Source: Chionis minor
Taxonomy: Eukaryota; Chordata; Aves; Charadriiformes; Chionididae
Assembly (NCBI GenBank): GCA_013398295.1
Contig: VZSF01010126.1
Coordinates: 831,113 to 895,112, forward strand
Length of the DNA: 64,000 nt
Direction of reading: 5' to 3'
The notes under the pieces are model-generated. The model searched no databases, was not told where the DNA came from, and was given only the letters and a program-made list of their open reading frames with translations. Both the position numbers and the translations under genes were made by a program. Positions within the stretch are counted from its first letter, which is position 1. The number at the start of each line of letters is the position of its first letter. Positions 48,617 to 62,405 of the stretch are shown here, one piece after another.

Positions 48617-51600
48617 CATTTCTAATATAAGAATAACAAAGAAAAAAATATTTAAAATCGTGAAAAAATATTGGCTAATTCATAATTTAAAACTTGGTAC
48701 CAACAGGAAAAATGTATTGACTTGTACTACAGCACAACAGTGACTTGATTCTCCAAGTTAATTCTGACTATGCTCTTTAGACAGTCCAGCAGAGTAATTC
48801 GTTCTTCAGGATATCAGACGGGCAAATGAGTTTAGGATTAGATTAAGCACCCACCAGGAGTCACCAATGTTGCATAAAAATAAATCTGAAATATATTGAT
48901 ATGACTTAATGATAAAGCCTCAGAAATTGCAGCCTGGAGGTGGGGGTGACCATTATTTCCCCTTTCCATTAAAGTAATCATGAGAGTGCTATGAAAGATG
49001 GGAGCATTACCCAGAAGAAGGACTTTGCTTTCAAGCAAACTTTATAGGTTCAGGGAATTTGAACTGAGCATAACATTTGAGGCATTAATTGGAGCACTTG
49101 TTAAATGCAACATTTTCAGTGCATGATGTCTTTCTTAATCATAATGATACTATGTGTGTGATAGCCAAAATGGAGAGAAAAGCTGGAGAAACCAGACCGC
49201 AATTTCTTCAAAAACCCCACAGGAGAAAAAATCTTGGCAATTTGGGCTTTATACTTGCCAGTTTGCAGGATGCTAAAAAATACAGGGCCATGTCCTAATT
49301 TGTGCTTTTTGAGCTCCTGCTGCTATTGTCATTGGCAAACATACTTCCAAAGTTACACTGTGCACCTCTGCCTACTTATTCATACTCAGTAGTGACACAA
49401 AAGGCAATCAAGTTAAAATTAGTTTGAGTTTTTACACATAAGAGAGGATGAGTCTTTTCTTCCTCCAGCAGAAATATGATTAAGTTTTTCTATTTCACTT
49501 TGTCCTACAAACAGGAGATATCCATAAATTATAGCAACATAAAGGCTTGGCCTTTTCACATCCTGATAAAGCAGCCATTTGAAGAATGTTCTTCATTTCT
49601 CCAGCCTATTGAAGAGATACTCTGCTTTTCCCAATGGGTCCTTTGACTCTTCAAACTCACTCTTTCAGTTTAGTTGCTTACCTAATATGACATTGATGTT
49701 TTCATTTATCTCATTTGTGGTAAGTGAAAGGTCTCGTCAATAGGGATTTGGCGCATCTTAAAGTTTCAGTAAGCCCTCTTTTCCTTTTTAATGAAATCAT
49801 TTCCTAATACTCAGTCTTTTTATAGTGTCACGTTGAGCTGAAAAGAAATTGTTTCTTTTCAAGGTTTCAGAGACTTTTCCCAAGGTAGCTACAACTCAAT
49901 CAACACCGAAAATAGTCGTGCAAAATGTTTTTGCAATTTTAAAGGGCTAGAGGTCTCAGTAGTTCCTTGCTATGATCTTAAAAGGTGACTCAGAACCTGT
50001 AGCTGGAGTGTGCCAGATTTAATTATAAAAGAACTTAATGCAGGATCAACAAAATTCTCTTAAAGGTTAGCTTGTTCCAATATGCTTTGTACAAAGTATT
50101 GCAACTGAAACATACAACCTCTTCAAAGGGCTTGAGAAGGAAGTTGCCTGTTTGAGTGAGCAAGAGCCATGTTATTTTCAGGTAAACAGATGCAGCTGTA
50201 GAAACAGGGAGGTGACTAGCCTGTGTGTCCAGCGTTATCACGGAAAAGGTTGTCAACAGGTGCTGTTTGATAGTCCCATAAGAGTGAACACCAGCATGGG
50301 AGCTACTGATGATTCCACAGGGAGCGCAGGAGGCCTGTCCCCTACCTTGGGCACAGCTGCAGTGGTCCATGGCTTTCAGGGGGAAGGGTCATACCATCTG
50401 CATCTACACCAGCCAGAGGGACTGCCCCAAGGCAAAGACCAGAGGGGAGCAAAGGGACCTGGAAAAGAGGGTGCTCTCTCTGGCACACCAGGTAATGGGT
50501 GGCTTCCTTGCATAGCCCAAACTTTTCCTGTCGTGCATTGTCACCTTAAAGACATTGTCACTGTTCAGTGTAGCCAAAAACATTAACTGAAAGATTTGGT
50601 GATTCATTTAAGATCATATCCTCAAAGAAAACATTCATTTTTTATCCTCTTCAAGATACTTTGTAGTACTTTACTGAAAAATAAGGCATGGAAGCACTCT
50701 TACCTCACTTACACAGACATCAAATTGAGGCACAGAAAGACCTAATGATTCTAAACACACAAATCTGTTTAGGATCTTACCTGTTTCATTTCTTAGTGCC
50801 CTAATCCATGCCCCATCCTTCCAGCCACACAGGAGTCAGTCCTCTGTGTACGACCAAATGCAGCTTTGCCTTGGCCTTTGCAGCAACCGAATTCTAAAGC
50901 CGGCCATGGAAGAGGCCTCGAAGACTAGGCGATAACGAATTTGTATAAGCTTATGGCTCTAACAAGATGTTTCACCAGGCAGAAGTTATCTCAGTATGGA
51001 ATTCTAGTCTTTATTTACAGATTATGAACCTAGTGATCACATTGTACTAGTCCAGCTCTCATTTAGGACTCCTCCTCTGCTAGGGAAAAACCTTAGGGAG
51101 AATTTTTTTTCAGCTTCTTACAAAATAAATGATCTGTCTCCTGCAGGCAAAAGCAGAAGAAAAGGAAAATCTTGTGACATTTTTGTAAATACATATTCAT
51201 TAACATATTAAATTAAACTCAGACTATATGACTCATGGGCAAATAATCTTAGGTCTGAAAATCAAAGGACGCTTTTGAAAGCTTTTTGTTATATGTCAGA
51301 AGCTGAGCACCCACCACATCCCAAGCAATGCCAGAAATCACAGGGAAGGCTGATCCCACTGTTCCCATCAGCTCCTAACTCTCACCACACAAAGGAAAGG
51401 TGAGTTCAGAAGCTGCTATTCAAAATGGAGAATGTCCAACACACCTACTTTTTCTGGGAGATGATAAGGAAGCTGGAAAGGGTTGTGACGGGTTACCTTT
51501 TTTGTTTTGTTTTGTTTTTCCTGGGGAAATAGGTAGAAATCAGGGTGCCCCAGAACAGAGTCCCCAAATCAAGGTCTGGTAGCAGTTAGTAAATGATAGG

Positions 51601-52558
51601 CCAAATCACCATTTTATCTCCCTGTTTTGTTTAAGATTAAACATAAGCTATCATCAGATCTTTATTGTGATATAAACACATGCCTCATAGCTGATCTGAC
51701 AGATGGTACTTGAGCATAGCAGTTAAACTGGCTGTGCTTATATGAATAGTCAGACATAGCAAATGGTCCTTTGCATTCTTCCAACACACACAGACTGTTT
51801 CTTCTTTGATAAACTCATATGCTAAAATAAAATGTATGTTAATTTGCTGTCTGGATTTTCCATCTAATCAAATTTGGGCATAATGGCAAATGCTTTTCCA
51901 CTCAAGATAACTGAACTACCTTCATTCACTCTTTGCAACAGCTCACAGAACAGACAATTATTTTTGAGAGATGTTAGTTCGTATTCTGAGAAAATGTCTT
52001 GGTGAAATGTTTAACAAATTGCAAGACTTTGTACATTTTGGCTACTGAATCTGTTAGGAGAACAGGAACAATCTGTTCTACTGTGTCCCTACATTCTCAT
52101 TAGTGGACAGATGTTTCCCAGAGATGTACCCAGGAAGTTCTTTTTGAAACCAACAAGGGCTGCCTGCAACCAGGGGTAGATGTTCTTCCATTTTTGAAAT
52201 GGTAGACTGACGGAGAGGGAGCCATATCTGAGTATGCCAAGCTTTGTATGGGAAGATTCCTAGTCCATGCTATATTAATTCAAAGGCACAGAATTAGACA
52301 GAGTTGTCTAATTTGTTCTGGATTTGCTTGAATGTTGGTAATGTCTCAAAGAGACACACATGCTACTCATGTACTTGTCCACAGAATGGCTGGCTGCTTT
52401 CATCATTATTCAATCAAAGCAAAAACATCGCTAATACAAAGAAGGAGAGAGAAGCAAAAAAAATAACAGGAGAAAAGTTACATTCCTTCTTTCTGGGTGT
52501 AGAGCAGGGGCTGTTGCTACTTTCTACCTGTATTCCTACCCCTTTCCAGCTCAGATTT
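48617..52558. other. Unique non-coding DNA
   Basis: No gene or mobile element recognised. A 144-codon plus frame at 50152-50586 has no known domain, although an AG|GTAATG donor-like site lies inside it at about 50491-50498. The piece at about 50880-51050 has complex sequence that might be conserved. A TTTTG repeat lies at about 51500-51519. Confidence 0.5.
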
Positions 52559-52573
52559 AAAAAAAAAAAAAAA
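52559..52573. repeat. Poly-A run (15 A)
   Basis: Fifteen A bases in a row. No retrocopy is recognised on its left. Confidence 0.85.
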
Positions 52574-55269
52574 CTGTTCAGGACTGGCTCCCTGAACACC
52601 ACAGTAGTGACAGCTCAGTCTGTTCTCAAGCAATGAAGTTTTCTCGCTCTTATTTTAATACTTTATGCAATCTCTCAAGATTTTCTTTTTTATGCAGCAG
52701 AGATAGGATTTAATCATACGAATCCACTAACTCACTTGCCTTTCACAGAAGTATTATTTCTCAAGCATTTCTCTCTTGCTTGCCACAGGCTTTACTGGTC
52801 CCAAACATGAGCAGCAAGGCAGACTCTTACTGCCTCAATTACCTGCCCTTTCCATAAGAGCGCAGAGCTTTCTGAGGTTACCTGGCTGTACGTTCAGATG
52901 CATTTTTGGCCATTATTCCCAATAATGTGAAGCATCTTTTTCAATGGCGATCAATAAATAACACAGCCACTTCCACATCTGCATGGATACCTACCCTTTC
53001 CAAAAATGCCACCTTTCTTCTTTTGTGTTAAGTGAGGGGACATCCAAAGTCTCTGAGCAGAAGGAGGCAGACATCTTAGAATAAGGCAGTTCTCAGAAGA
53101 TACCAATGAATTTGCCTCCTGCCTAGGCTGAACAAAGAAAATGTTGTGAAGATCAGTAAAAAATGAGAGCTGATAACAAGCATTTGTTTAGAAACATGAA
53201 AAACTGTCTTATACATGCAACAAAAAGAACAAGAGTGAACGGCTGGAAAAGGACACCATATTTATGTCATTGATGTGGAAACCAGGAGTTGCAGCAAAAT
53301 GTTCACTATCCCCCAAATGATTTGCTTTGGAATGAACTGTAGAAAGGTATGTTGGAGTCTACTGTTGAATCTAAATTAAATGTCCAATGAAAAAAAGACT
53401 GCAGATTAAGATACATAAATCATTTCCACTTAACCACCCACTTACATTACCAGAGGAAAACAGGTGAGAAAAAATATAAGCAGAAGAAACAGTAGACTTT
53501 GAATCAGTTCCCTGGTCTATTACAATTTGCACCTTACGAGGGAGGTACTATGTGATTCTCTACTGTCTACCGGAAGATGAGCAATCTTTCTCTCTATAAT
53601 AGCACAAATAGGGTCTGTTTCCCTCGTCTTACAGACTACAGAATTGCATGAAATTTGTAGGAATGCAGTAAATTTGCATTTTCCAACTTTTGTCAACCTG
53701 GTTGAAATTGGCGAAAAAGGTTGAAGAGTTACTGGGGTACTGACAGACAGACAAGCAGGTGCATATGTGTGGGCATGGTATAACTGTATACACTTTATTT
53801 CCTTATGAAGTCAAAGCTAAAAAGCTGTTGTCTTTAAAAATTAGTTTAAGCTAACCTGAAAATAAATAGATAACCAAAATCTAGATGTAATTTTTTTTTT
53901 TTTTGGGTCTTATAAACTGCTGCTTTGTGATCTGCCTGGAGTTAACATGGAAGCTCTGATTAGATTTTGCTTTGTGAGAGAAAACAGGAGGCCAAGAAGA
54001 GTTTAGAAGCAAGAGAGTGAGGCCTGAATAGTAGGTAGATTCAGACCATCTGGTTAGCATGAGTTCCTCTACTGTGCACAAACAAACATGGTCTTTTGAA
54101 TACTGATATGTCAAAAATGGTTACAGGCTGCAAAGCATCACTTCCTGCTTTTGAAGAACCACGGGATTTATATTGTCCATTAGATCAAGACACAGCCCAA
54201 GGAATGGCCACTACAGAAATCAGAAGGACAACAAAAGAACTGAAATATCCCTCTGAAAATCACACTAGCAATGCAAATGTCAGAGGTGATGTTTGTTCAA
54301 TACGATTCACCCAAACAACATATCTTTATGGTAACTATTCTCAAGATAATGCCTCTATTTTGTTTCTTTGTATATAAAGTAATTTAACAAGCATTCCTAT
54401 GTTCTCTGATATGTCATTTGTTACAGTAGCCATAAATGTTTGAATGTTAGTTAGTTCTGTGGTGTTTCACTTCTTTATAACAGCTACATCTGATTCTGTC
54501 TAATGTTTTCTGGGAAAACAGGAAGAATAATTTAAAAAATTCTGCTTCTGTGCAACAACATAGAGTTATTTGTAAATAAATACACAGATGCAGAGAATGT
54601 GTTTCAATAGGCTCATTATGCAATGCCCAGAGATTGCCTTTGGAAGCAGAGTGCTGGGTAGTGGAGAACACGGACTGCCTGAGCATGGTAAGGTTATCTC
54701 CTCAAAGCCCTTTCAAAACATGGCAGGAATATAAACTTCAGCATGACAGCAGGAAGATACAGTACATAAACAAGGAATTTAAAAGAAAGAGGTGACTCAT
54801 CTTGATACCTTTGGAATTATACTAAGAGTAATCTGTCTTCCAAACCTGAATACAATAGTCAACTTTTAACACCTAGAGGCCTTTTGTGAATGTGAGATCT
54901 GTCACCCATCAGACACAGCTTTCAGCAGACCATGCCAAATGAAATCCAACATGTCATTTCCTAAAGGAATGAGAAATAATGCAATCTATTGCAATGTAAT
55001 ACAAAGCAATACACAGGAAAAATACTAAAGAAGCTGAGAGATGGTGTCCACTACACACTCTAGAACAAATCTCATCTACTATGCAGGATGGAAAACCTAT
55101 TTCTGGTAGCTTGTCTTCTTTATTAAACGCATTTACTCCTTGTGTCCAGACTTTCCTCCCAAAAGCCTGGTACCAGAACCCTTAATCATATGTATAGGGT
55201 AGCAAGGTTCCTAGATGGATATAATGCATGCAGCCCTTTTTCAGTGGGATGACTGATCACTGACCAAGG
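52574..55269. other. Unique non-coding DNA
   Basis: No recognised gene. A T14 run is at 53891-53904. The part at about 52850-52980 is complex and repeat-free and might be conserved. A 93-codon plus frame at 54096-54377 has no known family. Confidence 0.5.
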
Positions 55270-55630
55270 TATTTGACTGAGGGGGGATCTCATCAATGCT
55301 TACAAATACTTAAAGGGAGGGTGCCAGGAGGAGGGGTCCAGTCTTTTTTTAGTGGTGCCCAGTGGTAGGACAAGAGGTAACGGTCACAAATTTGAATATA
55401 GGAAATTCCATCTGAACATGAGGAGGAACTTCTTTCCTTTGAGGGTGGCAGAGCACTGGAACAGGCTGCCCAGAGAGGTGGTGGAGTCTCCGACTCTGGA
55501 GACATTCAACACCTGCCTGGACGCCATCCTGTGCAACCTGCTGTAGGAGGACCTGCTCTGGCAGGGGGGTTGGACCAGGTGATCTCCAGAGGTCCCTTCC
55601 AAGCCCTAATACTCTATGATTCTATGATTT
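55270..55630 (+). mobile_element. CR1 LINE 3' end, well preserved
   Basis: About 360 bp of CR1: GGGGGATCTCATCAATGCTT at about 55280, then ACATGAGGAGGAACTTCTTT, then GAACAGGCTGCCCAGAGAGG, then GGTGATCTCCAGAGGTCCCT, and finally a near-perfect tail CTATGATTCTATGATTT at about 55614-55630. The C-terminal end of ORF2 is readable in one frame (55352-55546, product with [20 protein letters not shown]), so this is among the least decayed copies. It resembles the minus-strand copy at 20578-21562, which suggests the same subfamily. Confidence 0.95.
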
Positions 55631-56879
55631 CAGACAAAGTGCATCAATGTGTTACAATCAAATAGCGGTTCTCACTGTAAGTGAGAGAAGTAAAGCAAAC
55701 AGGACACAACCATGTGTTTACGACCATATTCCAATGGCAACATTATTTTACATTACTGAAAAAGTGCCTGGGCTTAGCAGGTTATGAACTGCATCACTTC
55801 CTTGACTTCTGGCTGTACATCATAGGAAAAGCAATGCTGTATTTCTTCTGTTTGAACAGCATTTCCTAGAGTGGCCAGATATCTTTCTGACCACTATAAA
55901 ACTAGGTACTTTGCCACAATGTCAAGAGTCTACATGTTAATGCTGCCACAAGCGCTAGCAGCTTCCCTGGACCTTGTTTACAATAGCAAGAAACTCAGGC
56001 TAATGGAGTGCTGAACACAAAATATATGGAGATAATTTACCTTAGCAGAAAGACGGGGAGAGAGGTAAGCACCAGGCATGGTTGTGAAGAGCAGTTCCCC
56101 CTGGCAGATTCAGAGCCTGCCCATGCTGTAAGACATTGAGGCTCCAAAACCCCTGGGAGGGCATTCAGCCTCCTGCCTTCCTGCTTGCTGGGTCTGCACC
56201 TTTGAAACAATTCCGACGGGGACCTTCTGAGCCAGAAAAACACTCGTTAAGAAGTGTTCCACCAATTTAAAAGGCCTGGAGATTAAATAAATGCTGTTTA
56301 TTTAAAATGTTGAAGCCATTTTGATAAGAAATGCTGCAAAAGTAGCGCTTAGTGTTGTCCCAAACTGAGAAGTGATTAGCATAATTGAACTGAAAGAAAG
56401 GTATACTTCTGGTAATACTCTTCCCTGCTTATTACTATAGCTGAGTGCCACTTGTACTGGAATTCAAAGCGCGCTCACTCTTCCTCATCAACTCGTCTAA
56501 GTGCTTTAAAATTTACATGGATGTATGGTCAGCATCAGTGTTCTAGATTTGGGAATATCTGAACAAGAAAAACTTGACCAACAGTATTTGGAGAAATGCA
56601 TACATAACAAAACATTAAGGAAAACAAAAAAAAAGCTTTTCTTAAAAATGGCAAGTTTCACTCATTTGTTTTTGTTGCATCTGGGATTAATTCACGGCTC
56701 TCATCGTCACCAAAGTTATTCTAACACTCTGGCTTTTATGTCAGCTACGTAGTCGGTGCACACCTGAGGAGAAAAGAGAGAGCACAATCCTCATCTGTGC
56801 TCACTAACGGAGGAGATCACACTTTACGAGCACACTGTGGAGATAAAAGGTCATTCAAACTTTGGACTTTGAGGTCTTT
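55631..56879. other. Unique DNA, candidate conserved segments
   Basis: No recognised gene or repeat. The pieces at about 56280-56400 and 56460-56760 are complex, repeat-free and contain TTTATTT, TAATTGA and ATTAGCATAATTG-type cores, a pattern often seen in conserved non-coding DNA. Conservation cannot be tested here. Confidence 0.35.
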
Positions 56880-58560
56880 GATATGAGCTGTAGTATGTGA
56901 GTCAGATCAGCATTCAGTGCAGCTGCCTTTCGTCCTGCTATCATCAATTCATACCCATCCTTTGAAAGCTGAAGGTAGAAAGACAAATGGTTTTTTGCAG
57001 TCTTCTCTACCAAGGGCTTTGGGGAAAGGCTTTAAGCTGTACAAAAAAATAAAGGCATAGCAGAAAATTCAGAAGGAGCTCAAATTGAGTAACACCCGTG
57101 AATGTGTCGTAGGAGGGACTGGGTGTTCAAGACGACTGCAACAGTGGGGAGGAAGATAACATAGAGCGTAGCAGAGGCTGGGAAACCAAAGGGAGGGCAT
57201 GAGGGTATTAAAAGCTCCTTATCTTTGGCATTCCTGAGGCTTCATCCACCCCCTCTGTGTGTGTGGTCCTCCAAATCCCTTCCACTCTTTTTCAACAGGC
57301 TCTTCACCTTCAGACACCTCCACCCCACCTTATGTCATACCCCAAATTGTGCCAGATATCCTCAGTTTCATACCAAAAAATACCTTTCCAGTAGAACACA
57401 ACACAGACTTCAGACTATACTTCAGATATTTTGAACTGAAACCCACCTACCCAAGCACAAAAGGTGAATTATATCTCAGGGGCACTACCTGTGTCCCAAA
57501 GAAAACCCAGGGAAGGTATATTTACAGCCAGTTCATTCCACCAGGACAAAGCTCTAAAGCCATATGAACGTAAGACAGTCGTGCCATGTGGCATTGACAT
57601 CAGGGATTGGTCCCTGCCTCCTTTATTTATCAGCATTAATAGAACCACTGAGCTCCCATCCTTGTCCCCAGTGTGCATCAACATCAGGAGAGGTCCTGCT
57701 CTTCACATGCTGGAGCCAGAGTAGGTATGGAAGTTTTCCCCAATGAAGAAGTAGGGTTGAAACCACAACAATGTAAACCTCCACCCAAATGACCAGGACT
57801 GACTCAAAGGGATTGACCTGGTAAGAGAAGACTGGTAGCCTCCATATTTTCCTTAGCTATGGTCACAGATGAGCTGGATGTAATCCCACCCCCTTCTGGA
57901 GAACTATAAGAAACACTCCTGTTTCTCCAGCTGGGTCCTAAAACTGTCTCCAGCAAGTTTCATCCTCTGTCAGAGATGCCCCTCTCCTTCTGCCTACACC
58001 CACCATCAGACACCTCTGCTCTACAAGCACAAGGACCACATCTACATAACTGAATCTCCCACTGGTACTAGAGAGACAAGCAGTGGTATGCGATCAGTGC
58101 CTTTGCCCATCAGTACATTGTACCCTGTGAGAAATCGAAGTTTTATGATATCTCAAGAAAGACTAACGAGAAGGGGAATGCAAGGGCAGAGAAAACGAGG
58201 TCTGACAGGCGCACAAGTTTGGGGGGAAAAAAAGAGAAAAATCTGAAGAAAAAGAAGTTAGGCCCCAACCTTGGTGGTCAGAAAAAGACATTTACCTTAA
58301 AACTTGCCCTTCAGCCACATCCGCTACCAGGTATTCCCCAGACAAGGACTACAATCTACGTCTTTCCTGTTATCCTATGTGCCTACCAAACACTAGCACA
58401 GGAAAATAGGTCTTGGCCCTGATGCAGGCCTTCATTGAAATCTATGCCTCTGGACATAGATAGAAATGTTTGTAGACGGAACTCCTGGGGACTATCAAAA
58501 GCCTTGGCTGGGGCTGATTCTTCTGTAAGTTTATTATGAAAAATAAAATCTGTATTAATT
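56880..58560 (+). other. C-rich unexplained block with 102-codon frame
   Basis: From about 57220 to 58100 the plus strand is unusually rich in C. A strong acceptor-like tract (pyrimidines ending TTTTTCAACAG) ends at 57298. The frame 57259-57567 continues after it for about 90 codons and gives a Pro/Ser/Thr-rich start followed by a mixed, Tyr-rich part (DFRLYFRYF, then KGELYLRGTTC), with no domain I can name. A TATAAG box lies at about 57905-57910, and an AATAAA at about 58532-58537 comes further on. Options are an undetected repeat or LTR, a decayed gene fragment, or a real low-expression transcript. I do not assign a function. Confidence 0.3.
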
Positions 58561-61500
58561 TAATCATTAAGACCTAAACTGCTTGATCTTCACCTTGGCT
58601 AAATAAACACAAGAAAATAAAGGGAGGGAGGGACCAAAGTGCAAATCAAAACGTAACCTGGCCCAGTACAGGGTTAGGTAGTGAAGATGCCATGCATTAT
58701 AATCAACATTTCAAACTGCATAAAATTCCCAGTTGTTGGTTTGAAAACCAATGTATGTATTTTTAATAACAGCATCACTAGCCAACAATAAAACACAAAA
58801 GATTGGGGTTTAAATCTTAGAATTTGTAGAATCTGTTCTACGTGTCCATGGAGAACTAAAAAGGATGGAACATGCTTGCTTGTCTACTGCCTACATGACC
58901 TATAAAGTTAATTCTTCTGTGTACAAATTCTGTAGAGGCACAAGAGACAATTGCTGAAAGAAAAATTGAAAGAGTATTCAGTTATTGTTGGCAGCGTGCA
59001 TTAAAAAACAAGATTTTTAAGAGTCTAGCAAAGAATTGCTGCCTTGTGCAACTGATGGGGTGAACTGTGAAGTTATTGTTTCTTTACTCATCTATTCAAT
59101 GTTATGTACAGCCTGGGAACATGAGAGACTTAAGTCTAACACAGACATGCCACTCAAGTTACGACAAATAATGGAACTGGTTTCAGCACATACCTACCTA
59201 CCTCCACTTGTGATTTTCAGTGACTAGCATTGCTAAACAATTCCTGTTCAAACTTCACATTTTTCCGTGCAAAGTTAGTGGAGACACAAAAGTGTTTGCA
59301 ATAGCTGACTAAGTCCCAGTAGTTGCCAGAAAAGATCACTAGAGATCTAGCCCTTTGTGGTGTGAGATCCCACTTGCAGCTGAGCCAGTGAGGATTTTCC
59401 TGACAGTAAAGGTATTTCCATCTCCTTTTGTGAACTGCTTGTTCAGAGTGTTAATCCCATGCTTTTCTGAGCTTGTGTTTGGCAAAAATTGTCTATCAAA
59501 AATGTAATTAACTTCTGTCCTGATGGAGTCAGCATCATATTAAATAAAAAAAAAAACACCAAATCAGCATACCTACAAAGTAGATAAAAAAATTGTTTAG
59601 TATTTTTTATCTGATAAAAATTAAAACACCTAGAAGAATAGATGATCCACTTAAGAGAAGTTTGGATAACACCTGTTCCATCTTCATAAATCAAATAAAA
59701 ATTATGGTCAATATTATGCAGTTAATGAAGAGTTGGAGATTACAATAATTTATAAAGTATGCATTCTGAGTGTACACTAGGAAACACAGCCTATAAACTG
59801 CTAAATGCTCCCTAGAGAGGCTGTCTTGCCCTGTATCCTCATTTTTCAGGAAATTCATCATGTGCTATAATAGTAAAAAAGACTAATAATATTAAAACTT
59901 CACTAAACTAGGTTTCATAGTAGACTTTTTGGGCATCTTACCATCCCGGTTTACAATCAGGTCACAAGCAACTAACTTCTCAGAGAATAAGAGACACAGA
60001 AGTTTTCAGGAGAAGTTTGGCTGGCCTTAAAAAGGAGATTCCAGAATCACTGAAACCTGAAAAACTGGCATCCCATTTTATAGCACAAACCTTGCCCCAG
60101 AAAAAGACTGAGTCAAAGCATAGTTGTCTAAATGAGAACCTGACTTATGTCAAAAGCCAATTTCAACCTCCCAGACTTTAAATGTAGAGATTAAAAAGTA
60201 CAGAACTCTTGAACACTTTTTGTTGTTGAAAACTACCATTTGATACAGTAGATTTTCCCAGAAGTGAGAATGAAAAGGAAACCACAGTACTTCAGTGAGA
60301 CAAAGCCAAAACTGATGCAAGTGATTTCAGGGCTTTTGCAGATTTTCTACTAGCATCAACAATAAAAATTATGTAAGTTTACTGTTGTTTATACAAAGGC
60401 AAAATGAGGTTTTAATATAACAAATGCTAATACTGGCAGATAAGAAAGAAATCAAGCTCATAAAGGGGCCATAATGGCAGTGAAAATGTTGGAAACCTCC
60501 TGGACAGTGGGGTGGCACAGCTTGACAAAGGAATCTTACCTCGTTACTGGCACCAGTTAGCCACAAGGATCCCACAGCCATAAGAGAATTAACAAGAAGT
60601 ATATACACTTTTTTATTATGATGTAAACTGATATAATAACTTATCTAAGATTTTATTAATCACTAGTCCCTTTCTTCTATGCTCTGTAAATATAAAAATC
60701 AAATATTGTTCAGTGCTTTTCGAAGTTATTTTCCTAATAACTTAGTTGGCTGGTATCACTGCTTGACAAATGATAATTAGCTTATTATTTAGAAATCAGT
60801 TATAAACCTCATCTCCAAGCAGACCATACTGTTTCCTGGCAAGATAAGTGAGAGGATAAAGGATCCTAAAAAACAGAGGAACTGCATGCAACCGTTCCTG
60901 TGGGTTGAATAACAAATGCAGCCTGTTGAGGTAAGCCAAAGGACCTCTGTGGGTCTGAAATGAATTCTCTAGTTCTGGAGCACCTGGTATCTGTGCATGC
61001 TGTGGTTTCATTGTCGTGTATGTGAGAACCAAACCCAACACAAGGTCTGTGCTTTATTTTTATCCTGTTCCATGACTATTTTAATTTGTTCCCAGCTCCA
61101 CAATGTTTATTTTAAGTGCTGTACACCGTACATTTCTTAAAACTTAATAAATACAAAGGAAGATTGATTTGTCTCTCTGGTGACTTCTTTTAGGGTAGCA
61201 TTAGTGCTCTGCCCAAACAGGCAGCATCACTTACACAGTCACCTTGGTTTTGTGGCATTGTGCCATTTGTGGCATTTCAGAAATGGTCACAGGAGGCAAA
61301 CCATTCCACCTGTCTAGCCTGACACACATGATTCAGCAGTCAGGAATCATTTGGACCTAGAGCCATGAAGAACAGGATGGGAAAAACTATTCAGGTGATA
61401 AAGATAGCTTGTCCTCCAGGGCTAGGGATACCAAGAGGTGCAAACAGGTAATGCAGATCGTTACCAAGCTGGTTTGGATGTCATGACTGAACTGCTCTAA

Positions 61501-62285
61501 AGATACAGGAATACATTTGCCGTTAGACGACTATAAACCCAGCTAGTCTGTTTTCCCAGGCTGGTCGGGCTCAGGGTTGAAGACCTGGCTCCAGCCAGGG
61601 TCCCCAGCAGCTCCTGCTGGGGCAGCCAGGACAATCCTTTTTGCAGATGCAGCCTCCCACTGTGCTGCTCTCCTCTCTGCCCAGGATCAGAGTTTTCCCA
61701 GGCACTGCTCCCTGGCTCTGCCCTCCAGACAAATCCCCGTACCTGCATTTCCTTACTTGTGCAGAGCATCTAGTTTCTAGCTGCAGTGTGAGTTTGTATA
61801 CTCACCGCGCTGCTTTACAGAGTGGGCAGGAGGGCAGGGTATTACAGACATGGTATTTTTTAGGGTTAAAAGGCAATGAGCTGGTTTTCTTTTTTTATTT
61901 TTTCAGGTGAAGGGTTGGAGGGAGAGATGAGTAAGTTGCTTTAGAGTTCAGTATTAGAAAGCTGAAAATAGGTTTATATAACTGAAAACTAAAAAATTTG
62001 TCAGACACAGCATTCCCTGGGACATTTCACATCCCCCATATTGTTGAGGGCAAGAAGGGACCCTATAGCTTCACATATGGGGCACCAAACAGGTATTAAA
62101 TTTTGAGGAGGGAATTTTGAAAGTCTTCTATGGGAACGACATGACTACCTTGTACTTAATTCAATATGATGTGTATTTGTGTACATATTCAAGACCCCTA
62201 TGAAGTCCCAAGAGGAGTAGTTATTAAAATCGTGGCAAAATAACAATGAATGGTCACAGACTGAGCTGTATTGTAGTACTTATTT
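58561..62285. other. Unique AT-rich non-coding DNA
   Basis: No recognised gene or mobile element. A GC-richer patch at about 61555-61760 has frames of 67-90 codons on both strands and no known domain. Confidence 0.5.
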
Positions 62286-62405
62286 CATAGAATATCTCAA
62301 GTTGGAAGGGACCCATAAGGATCATCAAGTCCAACTCCCTGCTCCTTGCAGGACTACCTAAAACTAAACTATACAACTAAGAGCATCATCCAGGTGCTTT
62401 TTTGA
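62286..62405 (-). mobile_element. CR1 LINE 3' stub (minus)
   Basis: About 120 bp: CATAGAATATCTCAAGTTGG, then AAGGGACCCATAAGGATCAT and CAAGTCCAACTCCCTGCTCC, in the normal order of a reverse-oriented CR1 3' UTR, fading out at about CATCCAGGTGCTTTTTTG. Confidence 0.9.

Noticed and set aside
50152..50586. 144-codon plus-strand frame as a gene
   Set aside because: Gly/Gln-rich text without a domain, no clear exon pair, no repeat match that I recognise.
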